Shown here in pieces: positions 1 to 6,157 of a DNA stretch of 9,016 bases (position 1 is its first letter; each line of letters opens with the position of its first letter). The notes beneath the pieces are model-generated. The model had not been told where the DNA came from and ran no database searches. It saw only the letters and a list, made by a program, of their open reading frames with translations. A program made the translations under genes and the position numbers. Source of the DNA: Parabacteroides sp. (GTDB taxonomy: Bacteria > Bacteroidota > Bacteroidia > Bacteroidales > Tannerellaceae); NCBI GenBank assembly GCA_019411205.1, contig DXRF01000103.1:1-9016 (forward strand). The letters are read 5' to 3'.

Positions 1-43
1 CTGATTATGAGTCAGGTGCTCTAACCAACTGAGCTATAGGACC
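1..43 (-). tRNA. tRNA with CAT anticodon (elongator Met or Ile2), 5' part only
   Basis: Read on the minus strand, the first 43 bases fold as the 5' half of a tRNA: a 7-nt acceptor strand starting GGTCC, T8-A9, a D arm with GCTC/GAGC stem and AGTTGGTTA loop, then an anticodon arm with loop CTCATAA (anticodon CAT at 9-7). The 3' half lies outside the window. It is not the initiator, whose 5' end normally starts with an unpaired C. Elongator Met and the lysidine-modified Ile2 tRNA both carry CAT and cannot be separated without the 3' half, though the D arm resembles elongator Met. Confidence 0.9.
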
Positions 44-45
44 TG

Positions 46-64
46 TTCAGAGCTGTGCTCTGAA
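46..64. repeat. Perfect 8-bp hairpin just upstream of the tRNA
   Basis: TTCAGAGC and GCTCTGAA form a perfect inverted repeat with a 3-nt loop. It ends 2 bp before the 5' end of the tRNA on the minus strand. No T-tract follows, so it does not look like a rho-independent terminator for prfB. It could sit in the tRNA leader and affect 5' processing. Confidence 0.55.
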
Positions 65-72
65 ATCGGGTG

Positions 73-104
73 CAATATTACGATTTATTATCGAGATATG
101 CAAA
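73..104 (-). promoter_or_regulatory. Candidate promoter for the tRNA
   Basis: On the minus strand TTTG (104-101) is followed after 20 bp by TAATATTG (80-73), one base off the Bacteroidetes -7 consensus TAnnTTTG. Transcription would start near 66-70, about 25 nt upstream of the tRNA, so the 46-64 hairpin would form the leader. Cotranscription from prfB is also possible because no terminator separates them. Confidence 0.45.
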
Positions 105-120
105 TGTTAATGTAGAAAAC

Positions 121-1246
121 TTACTTTTCCGCAGATTCCTCAGCGCCAAACTCCATCAGATAAGCCTTGATGAAATCATCGATTTTACCATCCATCACAC
201 CGTTGACATCAGATGTCTGGAAATTGGTACGGTGATCTTTCACACGGCGATCGTCGAACACGTAACTACGGATCTGGGAACCCCATTCGATTTTTTTCTT
301 TCCGGCTTCTACCTTTGCTTGCTCTTCCATACGATGTTGCAGTTCCTTGTCATACAAGATTGAACGCAACTGACGCATTGCATTTTCCCGGTTCTTAGGC
401 TGGTCGCGGGTTTCCGTATTCTCGATCAGGATTTCTTCTTCTTCACCCGTATAAGGATCTTTAAACTGATAGCGCAAGCGCACTCCAGATTCCACTTTGT
501 TCACATTCTGCCCACCGGCACCTCCCGAACGGAACGTATCCCAAGAGATGGCAGCCTGATCGATCTTCACCTCGATCGTATCATCGACCAGCGGGGTGAC
601 AAAGACAGAAGCAAATGAAGTCATTCGCTTGCCTTGCGCATTATAAGGAGACACACGCACCAGACGATGTACACCGTTTTCGCCCTTCAAATATCCGTAA
701 GCATAGTCGCCTTCGATATTGAGAGTCGCCGTTTTAATACCAGCCTCATCTCCTTCTTGGTAGTTAGCTACGGAAATCTTATATCCGTTCGCCTCCGCCC
801 AGCGTGTATACATACGGAGCAGCATGGAAGCCCAGTCCTGACTTTCCGTACCGCCGGCACCAGAATTGATCTTCAGTACACAACTCATCTGGTCGGCTTC
901 CTGGCGCAACATATTACGAAACTCCAGATTTTCCACCAATTGGATTGCATTGCCATAAGCCTCATCAACTTCTTCTTCGCTGACGATCCCTTCTTTTACA
1001 TAATCATAAGCCAACTGCAATTCCTCTGCTGCAGCATGAACCTCGTTATAAAGTTCGATCCACTTTTTCAGTTCTTTTACTTTCTTCATCTGGACTTCTG
1101 CCCGTTTGGCATCTTCCCAGAAACCGGGATCATGAGTGCGTAACTCTTCTTCTTCTAACTGGATGGTCTTACCATCTATGTCAAAGATACCCCCTCAGCG
1201 CTTGCTCGCGCTCCAACACATTGTGTAGTTGGTCTGATGTGATCAT
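121..1246 (-). CDS. prfB: Peptide chain release factor 2 (programmed +1 frameshift)
   Basis: RF2 recognises UGA and UAA stop codons and triggers peptide release on the ribosome. The protein is made from two frames. A 21-residue leader, starting MITSDQ at 1246 and ending RGYL, runs into UGA at 1183-1181. After a +1 shift, reading resumes at 1182 as DIDGK and continues to TAA at 121, for about 374 residues, close to the usual 365-370. In this numbering the PCRF-type segment includes GAGGTESQDW near 129-138. The stop-recognition tripeptide is SPY at about 199-201 where E. coli has SPF. The catalytic GGQ is at about 244-246, with a flanking SGGAGGQNVNKVES segment. ATG at 1089 is internal: starting there would lose the conserved N-terminal coiled region. 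A promoter sits just upstream of 1246. The gene is probably autoregulated, because low RF2 favours the frameshift. Identity is firm from motifs; shift efficiency here is inferred. Confidence 0.97.
1180..1195 (-). promoter_or_regulatory. prfB: Programmed +1 frameshift site of prfB
   Basis: The minus strand reads AGG GGG TAT CTT TGA C. This is the classic RF2 recoding signal: an internal SD-like AGGGGG, the slippery CTT and an in-frame TGA followed by C. The leader frame ends here at RGYL and the RF2 body is open in the +1 frame from GAC. The 16 bases match the E. coli prfB site as I remember it. Confidence 0.95.
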
Positions 1247-1274
1247 AAAAATTCTCGTTTTTAAATTTGTCCGG

Positions 1275-1304
1275 CAAAGATACTCAATTTTCCTGACTAT
1301 CAAA
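1275..1304 (-). promoter_or_regulatory. prfB promoter (Bacteroidetes type)
   Basis: On the minus strand TTTG (1304-1301) precedes TATCTTTG (1282-1275), a full TAnnTTTG match, with 18 bp between them. The start site would be near 1268-1270, giving a leader of about 23 nt before the ATG at 1246. This placement supports 1246 as the start and rules out start codons further upstream. No SD precedes the ATG. Confidence 0.75.
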
Positions 1305-1423
1305 ATGTCACTGCTTCCCCATCTAGATCGGATTTCTACTCCATATATTCGGAAATAGTAGCAAGGGTGATATTTTTTAACATTTCTATCTATGCACAAG
1401 ACACCTCTTTTTCCTACCGAAAT

Positions 1424-1467
1424 GACAAAAGCCCGACGGGAAGTTTATTTCCCATCGGGCTTTTGTC
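1424..1467 (-). terminator. Strong intrinsic terminator after the acyl-CoA synthetase gene
   Basis: Two 19-nt arms (1424-1442 and 1449-1467) flank a 6-nt loop; the core is GCCCGACGGGAA/TTCCCATCGGGC. The single non-Watson-Crick position is a G-U wobble in minus-strand RNA but a C-A mismatch in plus-strand RNA, which favours minus-strand use. A T-run flanks the GC core on either strand. It lies 24 bp past the synthetase stop and insulates prfB. Confidence 0.88.
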
Positions 1468-1490
1468 TTCAGCACGCTTCACAAAGATGA

Positions 1491-3311
1491 TCAGGAAGGA
1501 TTTGAAGCTTCTTCATACATCTTTTCGATCGAATCTGCGTATTTCTTCAAAATGATGGAACGGCGGAGCTTGAGTGTATCCGTCAGTTCAGCCCCCATCG
1601 TAAAAGGTTCGAACAACAAGGTGAAACGCTTGATCTTCTCATAAGAAGCCAGATTCTTTTGGTTTTCCTCGATATGTATCTCAATCAGACGAAGGATTTC
1701 CTTATTCTGAACAAGCTCTTCCCGACTGCCGACTGCCAGCCCTTTTTCTTCGGCATACTTTTCCAGTAATGAATAGGCAGGAACGATCAACGCACTGACA
1801 AATTTACGCTGATCACCGATAACCGCAATCTGTTCGATATATTGATCGCCGCTCATAACCATTTCAATCGCTTGCGGAGCGATGTATTTGCCATTCGATG
1901 TTTTATACAAATCCTTGATACGTTCGGTAAAGAACAACGTGTTTCCTTCCATCCTTCCAGCATCTCCCGTACGGAAATAGCCATCCTTTGTAAACGCCTT
2001 TTCATTCTCTGCTGGTTTATTATAGTAACCAGACATCACAGTCTTACCTTTTACCAGAATTTCGCTATTCTCCGGATCGATCCGTACCTGTACATCCGGC
2101 ATGACTTTCCCGATCGAACCGAACTGGAATCCGATTTCAGGATAGAAACAGACAGTCGCCGTCGTCTCGCTCAAACCGTAACCATACACAATCGGAATAT
2201 TGACAGACTGCAAGAATTCATTGACCGTATCCGAAAGCGGTGCACCGGCCACCGGAAAAAAACGGCCACGTTCGATCCCTAATACCCGTTTCAGCAAATT
2301 AAAAACGGTCTTATTATACATTTCGAACTTCAATTTCAACCCGAAAGGAGCCGGGATACCCTTATTCTTATATTCCAGATTATACTTGCGCCCGGTCTCG
2401 ATAGCATCCAAAAAAATTTTCTTCATGCCAGAAGATGACGAGTTGATCTTTTCGTGTACGCCGGCATATACCTTCTCCCAGAAACGGGGGACATTGCACA
2501 TCAATGTAGGATGCACCTCCGGCAATGTCTTCTGAATCATTTTAGGATCTTGGTTGACCGCAATCGTCACTCCCTTATGCAGACAATAGTAAGACCATGC
2601 TTTTTCAAAAATATGAGTCAGTGGCAAGAAACACATGGAAAGATCCTTATCCGTTACCATCGGGAGACGGATATCATGGATACGCATAGCCTCCAAATAA
2701 TTGGAATGATGGAGCATGACCCCTTTGGACTCACCAGTTGTCCCAGAAGTATATATTATGGTGGCCAAGTCCTCCGGCACCGCTTCGTTCATGCGGATCT
2801 TCACCGTTGTTTCGGCATGAGCATTATCGCCCAACCGCAAGAAATCGTCAAAATAAATCGAAGTCTTGTCTTCCGGGTTCAACTTGACAGCCGGATCAAA
2901 TACTACCAGGCGCTTCAGATATTGAGATTCTTTCTGCACCTTGAATGCATTATTGTACTGCAACTGCTCGCCGACAAACAAGGTATGTATATGAGCATCA
3001 TTGATTATATACTCGATCTGCCCCGGAGAATTCGTCGCGTACATCGGAATGGAAACCACACGGTTCGCATATGCCCCGAAATCTGTATAAAAGCATTGCG
3101 GCATATTCTGCGAATAAACCCCGATATTCTCCTGTATTCCAATCCCGAATTCGGCCATTGCCTTAGCCGTAAGCATAACTTTTTCAGAAAATTCCTTCCA
3201 AGATATTTTTAACCACTTCCCGGTTGCATTATCACGATATTTCAATGCGGTACGGGAACCATATTTTTCTGCCTGTCGATGAACCAACTCGGCATAATGG
3301 TAGTAAATCAT
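1491..3311 (-). CDS. fadD: Long-chain fatty-acid--CoA ligase (AMP-forming)
   Basis: The 606-residue protein belongs to the ANL superfamily. It would activate fatty acids with ATP through an acyl-AMP to acyl-CoA, at or near the inner membrane. The phosphate-binding signature YTSGTTGESKGV lies at 187-198. YGYGLSETTA at 376-385 is the A5-type adenine-binding motif. TGD at 448-450 holds the ribose-binding Asp, and TERIKDLYKTSNGKYIAPQ at 462-480 is the hinge and linker. TLKLRR at 579-584 supplies the likely catalytic Lys581. Length and motif spacing fit the FadD15-like long-chain ligases, which lack a signal peptide. It is monocistronic: a -7 element lies 26 bp upstream and a strong terminator follows. 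Substrate chain length cannot be read from sequence; the family assignment is secure. The start is the first in-frame ATG beyond the promoter, with no SD. Confidence 0.93.
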   Translation of the reverse strand: MIYYHYAELVHRQAEKYGSRTALKYRDNATGKWLKISWKEFSEKVMLTAKAMAEFGIGIQENIGVYSQNMPQCFYTDFGAYANRVVSIPMYATNSPGQIEYIINDAHIHTLFVGEQLQYNNAFKVQKESQYLKRLVVFDPAVKLNPEDKTSIYFDDFLRLGDNAHAETTVKIRMNEAVPEDLATIIYTSGTTGESKGVMLHHSNYLEAMRIHDIRLPMVTDKDLSMCFLPLTHIFEKAWSYYCLHKGVTIAVNQDPKMIQKTLPEVHPTLMCNVPRFWEKVYAGVHEKINSSSSGMKKIFLDAIETGRKYNLEYKNKGIPAPFGLKLKFEMYNKTVFNLLKRVLGIERGRFFPVAGAPLSDTVNEFLQSVNIPIVYGYGLSETTATVCFYPEIGFQFGSIGKVMPDVQVRIDPENSEILVKGKTVMSGYYNKPAENEKAFTKDGYFRTGDAGRMEGNTLFFTERIKDLYKTSNGKYIAPQAIEMVMSGDQYIEQIAVIGDQRKFVSALIVPAYSLLEKYAEEKGLAVGSREELVQNKEILRLIEIHIEENQKNLASYEKIKRFTLLFEPFTMGAELTDTLKLRRSIILKKYADSIEKMYEEASNPS

Positions 3312-3336
3312 AATTCTTTGTTTTGAATTGATGCTG

Positions 3337-3344
3337 CAAAAGTA
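3337..3344 (-). promoter_or_regulatory. -7 element of the acyl-CoA synthetase gene
   Basis: The minus strand reads TACTTTTG, a full match to TAnnTTTG, 26 bp upstream of the ATG. The -33 region has no clear TTTG; the nearest candidate is a TGAC at 3366-3363. The promoter may therefore be intrinsically weak or depend on an activator. Confidence 0.6.
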
Positions 3345-3376
3345 CAGTTTTCTATTCTATTTGTCATGAGATTAGC

Positions 3377-3407
3377 CTCTTTTTTACACAAAAGAGCCGA
3401 TTTTGTG
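3377..3407. repeat. Two overlapping, mutually exclusive inverted repeats
   Basis: CTCTTTT (3377-3383) pairs with AAAAGAG (3390-3396) across 6 nt. CACAAAA (3387-3393) pairs with TTTTGTG (3401-3407) across 7 nt. The dyads share 3390-3393, so only one can form at a time in a single strand. They sit in the divergent region about 35-65 bp upstream of the synthetase -7 element and about 40 bp upstream of the padR -33 element. An operator for either gene is a reasonable reading, but no regulator is identified. Confidence 0.4.
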
Positions 3408-3441
3408 CAATATTAATGTTAAATTAGGATAAACATAGTAG

Positions 3442-3471
3442 TATGTATTGCATAGTACATAGGTAATACAT
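3442..3471. promoter_or_regulatory. Candidate PadR operator (TATGTA-N8-TACATA plus a third half-site)
   Basis: TATGTA (3442-3447) and TACATA (3456-3461) form a perfect dyad with an 8-bp spacer, which can also be read as ATGT-N10-ACAT. A second TACAT at 3467-3471 repeats the first at an 11-bp step, about one helical turn. ATGTATT (3443-3449) also mirrors AATACAT (3465-3471). PadR-family regulators commonly bind ATGT/ACAT dyads in their own promoters. Here the sites fill the gap between the -33 and -7 elements of padR, which suggests autorepression. Confidence 0.6.
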
Positions 3472-3478
3472 ATATTTG
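3448..3478 (+). promoter_or_regulatory. padR-pspC operon promoter
   Basis: TTG at 3448-3450 and TATATTTG at 3471-3478 are separated by 20 bp and match the Bacteroidetes -33/-7 pattern. Transcription would start near 3483, leaving a leader of about 15 nt before the padR ATG at 3499. The candidate operator overlaps the whole core promoter. Confidence 0.75.
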
Positions 3479-3498
3479 TAGTGTAAAACAAAATAATA

Positions 3499-3825
3499 AT
3501 GAATGCAGAGAACGTAAAATCACAAATGAGAAAGGGAACATTGGAATATTGCATTCTATTGCTTCTCAAAAAAGAGCCGGCGTATACCTCTGACATTATC
3601 CAGAAGTTACAGGAAGCTAAATTGATCGTAGTGGAAGGTACCCTATATCCTCTGTTGACAAGATTAAAAAACAGCGAATTGTTAAGTTACCAGTGGATAG
3701 AATCTACTCAAGGACCGCCTCGCAAGTATTACCAGCTCACCCCGAAAGGAGAAGAATTTCTCGGGGAACTGGAAACATCCTGGCAGGAACTGAATGACAC
3801 AATAAACCACATCAGAAACAATTAA
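3499..3825 (+). CDS. PadR-family transcriptional regulator
   Basis: A 108-residue winged-helix repressor of the short PadR type. It begins with a helix containing MRKGTLEYCILLLL (10-23). The DNA-binding segment follows: YTSDIIQKL near 29-37, then VEGTLYPLLTRL (45-56), whose GTLYPLL is a family hallmark. The wing is LLSYQWIESTQGPPRKYYQL (61-80), followed by TPKGEEFL. The C-terminal helix, normally the dimer interface, is short. It lies 12 bp upstream of the PspC-domain gene in the same direction, so it probably controls both. The dyads in its promoter suggest autoregulation. The inducing signal is unknown. The ATG at 3499 fits the promoter position; there is no SD. Confidence 0.93.
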   Translation: MNAENVKSQMRKGTLEYCILLLLKKEPAYTSDIIQKLQEAKLIVVEGTLYPLLTRLKNSELLSYQWIESTQGPPRKYYQLTPKGEEFLGELETSWQELNDTINHIRNN

Positions 3826-3837
3826 AATCAGAAAACA

Positions 3838-4929
3838 ATGAAGAAGACACTGACGGTTAATTTGGGAGGAACAGTTTTCCACATTGACGAAGACGCATAT
3901 CAACTGCTCGATAAATATCTGGCAAACCTCCGCATCCACTTTCGCAAGGAAGAAGGCTCAGAAGAAATTATGAACGATTTTGAAATGCGCATCTCCGAAC
4001 TGTTCAACGAACGGGTTCGGTTGGGCTACGGAGTAATCACAATCGAACATGTTGAAGAAGTAATCAAGCGCATGGGCAAGCCAGAAGACTTGTTTGAGGG
4101 GGAAGAAGAGAAAGAATATAAGGAAGAAGCCAGGACACATGCTTTCCAGGAAGAAGAGATTCCCAAAGGCCCGAAAAAGCTGATGCGTGACCCGGATAAC
4201 CGGGTCTTGGGAGGTGTAGCCGGCGGTATAGCCGCTTATATGGGATGGGACGTAACGGCTGTACGCCTTGCCATGATCATCCTGCTCTTCATTCCTTATG
4301 CACCAATCATTGTCCTATACCTTATATTATGGCTGGTAATGCCGTTGGCACGAACAGCAGCCGACAAACTGATGATGCGTGGGCAAAGCGTCACCCTCGA
4401 AAACATTGGCAAAACAGTTACGGATGGCTTCGAAAAGGTCAGCAATAACGTAAATGACTATATGAGCTCCGACAAACCGAGAAGTTTCTTACAAAAACTG
4501 GCAGATTTGTTTGTCGGTGTGGTAGGTTTCATTCTCAAATTCCTGGCCATACTGATCGGGATCATCCTGCTACCGCCATTATTACTCGTTGCCTTTATAT
4601 TGGTCGTCGTCACCTTTGCTCTTATTGCCGGAGGCACAGGCTTCCTATATCAATTATCGCCGTTCGGAGCCGACTTGATAGCGGGAGCACCTATTTCGTT
4701 GGCTATCATGGGATGCATCGGATTCATTCTGCTGATAGGTATTCCTATTTTTGCCCTGGTATATGCAATCTGCATGCAGTTGTTCAAAGCTAAGCCATTG
4801 CCCAACACTGCAAAATGGACGTTGTTGATCTTATGGTTAGTATCCGTAGTGCTGTGCGTCACTTACTTCTACCAGACCGGGATAAACGGATGGAGCACAT
4901 TGCCTTGGTACAATTTCTTCAATATATAA
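3838..4929 (+). CDS. PspC-domain multispanning membrane protein
   Basis: A 363-residue protein with three parts. Residues 1-90 are soluble and begin MKKTLTVNLGGTVFHIDEDAY, a pattern I associate with N-terminal regions of Bacteroidetes PspC proteins. A charged Glu/Lys-rich linker (about 86-112) follows. The PspC domain spans about 113-172: DPDNRVLGGVAGGIAAYMGWD, then a long hydrophobic stretch ending LILWLVMPLA. The C-terminal part has more hydrophobic stretches near 225-265, 285-312 and 327-345, so the protein should be polytopic. It has no signal peptide. PspC in E. coli takes part in the phage-shock envelope stress response, but no pspA, pspB or pspF is nearby; the partner here is the PadR repressor 12 bp upstream. 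An envelope-stress role is inferred from the family. No function is assignable to the C-terminal membrane region. Confidence 0.88.
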   Translation: MKKTLTVNLGGTVFHIDEDAYQLLDKYLANLRIHFRKEEGSEEIMNDFEMRISELFNERVRLGYGVITIEHVEEVIKRMGKPEDLFEGEEEKEYKEEARTHAFQEEEIPKGPKKLMRDPDNRVLGGVAGGIAAYMGWDVTAVRLAMIILLFIPYAPIIVLYLILWLVMPLARTAADKLMMRGQSVTLENIGKTVTDGFEKVSNNVNDYMSSDKPRSFLQKLADLFVGVVGFILKFLAILIGIILLPPLLLVAFILVVVTFALIAGGTGFLYQLSPFGADLIAGAPISLAIMGCIGFILLIGIPIFALVYAICMQLFKAKPLPNTAKWTLLILWLVSVVLCVTYFYQTGINGWSTLPWYNFFNI

Positions 4930-4967
4930 TCAATAAAAACAACAAAATAAGAGAATCCGAGCATAAA

Positions 4968-5017
4968 GGGGAAAAACTTTGTCGGGAGCGATTATACCCA
5001 AAGCCGATAAAAGCCCC
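4968..5017 (+). other. Weak extended hairpin in the pspC 3' region
   Basis: In the 299-bp convergent spacer (4930-5228) GGGG (4968-4971) can pair with CCCC (5014-5017), and CTTTGTCGG (4977-4985) with CCGATAAAAG (5004-5013) through one bulge and a G-U pair. The loop is 18 nt. It could be a 3'-UTR fold or a chance pairing. Otherwise 4930-5052 shows no gene. Confidence 0.25.
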
Positions 5018-5052
5018 AATAAAATTACATATAACGATAATTGTGTGTCAAA

Positions 5053-5087
5053 AAGAAGGCCGTCCTTTCACAAGGGGGGCCTTTCTT
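5053..5087 (+). terminator. Probable terminator of the padR-pspC operon
   Basis: A hairpin with GGCC/GGCC outer pairs and CCTT-tcac-AAGG at the tip is extended by AAGAA/TTTCTT with one bulged T. The downstream tract (TTTCTTCT) is pyrimidine-rich but broken by C, so termination may be imperfect. It lies about 125 bp past the pspC stop codon. Confidence 0.55.
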
Positions 5088-5133
5088 CTAAGGTTAACAA
5101 ATTTATGAGTAAAAACCACTAATGAATCTTTAT

Positions 5134-5183
5134 AAAAAACCGCTTTCTTCCTCTCAATATTGTCATACAGAGGAAGAAGCGGT
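5134..5183 (-). terminator. Intrinsic terminator of the greA-hit operon
   Basis: AGAGGAAGAAGCGGT (5169-5183) pairs with ACCGCTTTCTTCCTCT (5139-5154) apart from one extra T; the loop is 14 nt. On the minus strand the stem is followed by a T6 tract (5139-5134). It lies 45 bp past the hit stop codon and faces the pspC terminator. Confidence 0.88.
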
Positions 5184-5228
5184 CACAAATATACATAAAG
5201 TTTTTATATCAAAAAGACTTTACCTCAT

Positions 5229-5624
5229 TTATTTAAAGGCATTTCTTATCCGCTCAGCAGTGTCTGCGAGCACGTCCTGGGTAACCTCCATTTTCTTTCC
5301 GCCAAAATACATATCTGACTCCTTCTGGATCGGAATTAAATGAATATGCGCATGAGGAACTTCAAGCCCCATTACGGCCAAACCAACCCGTTTACAAGGA
5401 ATAACAGCTTCCTGTGCACGAGCTACCCGTTTGGCAAATGCCATCATACGTCCAAGCATGGGATCTTCTATATCGAAAATATAATCGATTTCTTTTTTCG
5501 GAATCACCAGCGTATGACCGGCAGCTACCGGATTAATGTCCAAGAAAGCGAAAAATTCTTCGTCTTCCGCTACTTTATGGCAAGGAATCTCACCCGCCAC
5601 AATTCTACTGAATATAGAAGCCAT
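5229..5624 (-). CDS. HIT-family (histidine triad) nucleotide hydrolase
   Basis: A 131-residue cytoplasmic protein of the HIT superfamily, HinT/Fhit-like branch. The N-terminal SIFSRIVAGEIPCHKVAED (3-21) and FLDINPVAAGHTLVIPKK (27-44) are typical HIT segments. The catalytic triad is HAHIHLI at 91-97; the central histidines attack and stabilise the nucleotide phosphate. Family members hydrolyse purine nucleoside phosphoramidates or related AMP conjugates, but the physiological substrate here is unknown. It starts 12 bp after the greA stop in the same direction and is followed by a strong terminator, so it is almost certainly the distal gene of a greA-hit operon. The length is normal. The ATG at 5624 starts the canonical MASIFSRI; no SD is present in the AT-rich gap. 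Confidence 0.94.
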   Translation of the reverse strand: MASIFSRIVAGEIPCHKVAEDEEFFAFLDINPVAAGHTLVIPKKEIDYIFDIEDPMLGRMMAFAKRVARAQEAVIPCKRVGLAVMGLEVPHAHIHLIPIQKESDMYFGGKKMEVTQDVLADTAERIRNAFK

Positions 5625-5636
5625 AATATTATATTA

Positions 5637-6107
5637 TTAAATCGATATATCCATAATTTCAAAGCTCATCACACCGGATGGAACTTTGATTTCCACAATG
5701 TCGCCAACCTTTTTTCCCATCAGCCCCTGCGCAATCGGAGTGCTGACCGCAATCTTGCCTTCTTTCAGGTTTGCTTCCGAGTCTGAGACCAGAGTATAGG
5801 TCATGACTGCATTGTTCTTTGTATTCTTGATCTTTACTTTGTTCAAGATCTGGACTTCGTCTGTTTGAACACGGGATTCATCTATCAGGCGAGCGTTAGA
5901 GATCAAGCCCTTCAACTGAGCCAGCTTTGCTTCCATTATACCTTGTGCTTCCTTTGCTGCGTCATACTCAGCATTCTCAGACAAATCACCTTTGTCACGA
6001 GCCTCTGCAATCTGGGCAGATATTTCCGGACGTTTCACGGTTTCCAGATAATTGATTTCAGCTAAAATCTTATCATAGCCATCTTTCGTCATATAGCTCA
6101 CTGCCAT
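5637..6107 (-). CDS. greA: Transcription elongation factor GreA
   Basis: GreA enters the RNA polymerase secondary channel and stimulates cleavage of backtracked RNA so that stalled complexes can resume. The protein has 156 residues, close to the E. coli length of 158. The N-terminal coiled coil covers about 8-75, with the tip acidic pair Asp41 and Glu44 in GDLSENAEYDAAKE (40-53). These residues hold the catalytic Mg2+ at the polymerase active site. The C-terminal FKBP-like domain (about 82-156) includes ISTPIAQGLMGKK-type sequence, here VSTPIAQGLMGKK (121-133), followed by VGDIVEIKVP. The ATG at 6107 has an SD (AGGAGG) 7 nt upstream, which fixes the start. It leads the operon with hit. The promoter and a terminator-like hairpin in the leader suggest control by attenuation, which is an inference. 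Confidence 0.97.
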   Translation of the reverse strand: MAVSYMTKDGYDKILAEINYLETVKRPEISAQIAEARDKGDLSENAEYDAAKEAQGIMEAKLAQLKGLISNARLIDESRVQTDEVQILNKVKIKNTKNNAVMTYTLVSDSEANLKEGKIAVSTPIAQGLMGKKVGDIVEIKVPSGVMSFEIMDISI

Positions 6108-6114
6108 ACTAAAT

Positions 6115-6120
6115 CCTCCT
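6115..6120 (-). promoter_or_regulatory. Strong Shine-Dalgarno of greA
   Basis: The minus strand reads AGGAGG, 7 nt before ATG at 6107. This is optimal spacing and a full anti-SD match. It is unusual because the other starts in this window, like most genes in Bacteroidetes, have A-rich leaders without an SD. It decides the greA start. Confidence 0.85.
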
Positions 6121-6157
6121 ATTTTATTTAAAATGTTATTATTGATTACTGCATAAT

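Noticed and set aside
121..1089. RF2 starting at ATG 1089 (322 residues)
   Set aside because: The conserved N-terminal RF2 sequence continues upstream in frame to GAC at 1182 and joins the leader through the frameshift motif, so 1089 is an internal Met.
1181..1399. A separate 72-residue minus-strand protein upstream of RF2
   Set aside because: Only its last 21 codons are used, as the prfB leader. The rest lies upstream of or inside the prfB promoter and has no family resemblance.
2454..3212. A 252-codon plus-strand open frame opposite the acyl-CoA synthetase
   Set aside because: It lies wholly within a gene with clear ANL motifs, has no promoter or start context, and its translation resembles no family I know. 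It is an antisense shadow.
5122..5343. A 73-codon plus-strand open frame at the end of hit
   Set aside because: Its first part is the hit terminator hairpin and the rest is antisense to the hit coding region.
6146..6154. Mini-ORF ATG CAG TAA in the greA leader as a leader peptide
   Set aside because: It has two codons, no SD, and lies after the terminator hairpin, so it cannot drive classical translation-coupled attenuation.
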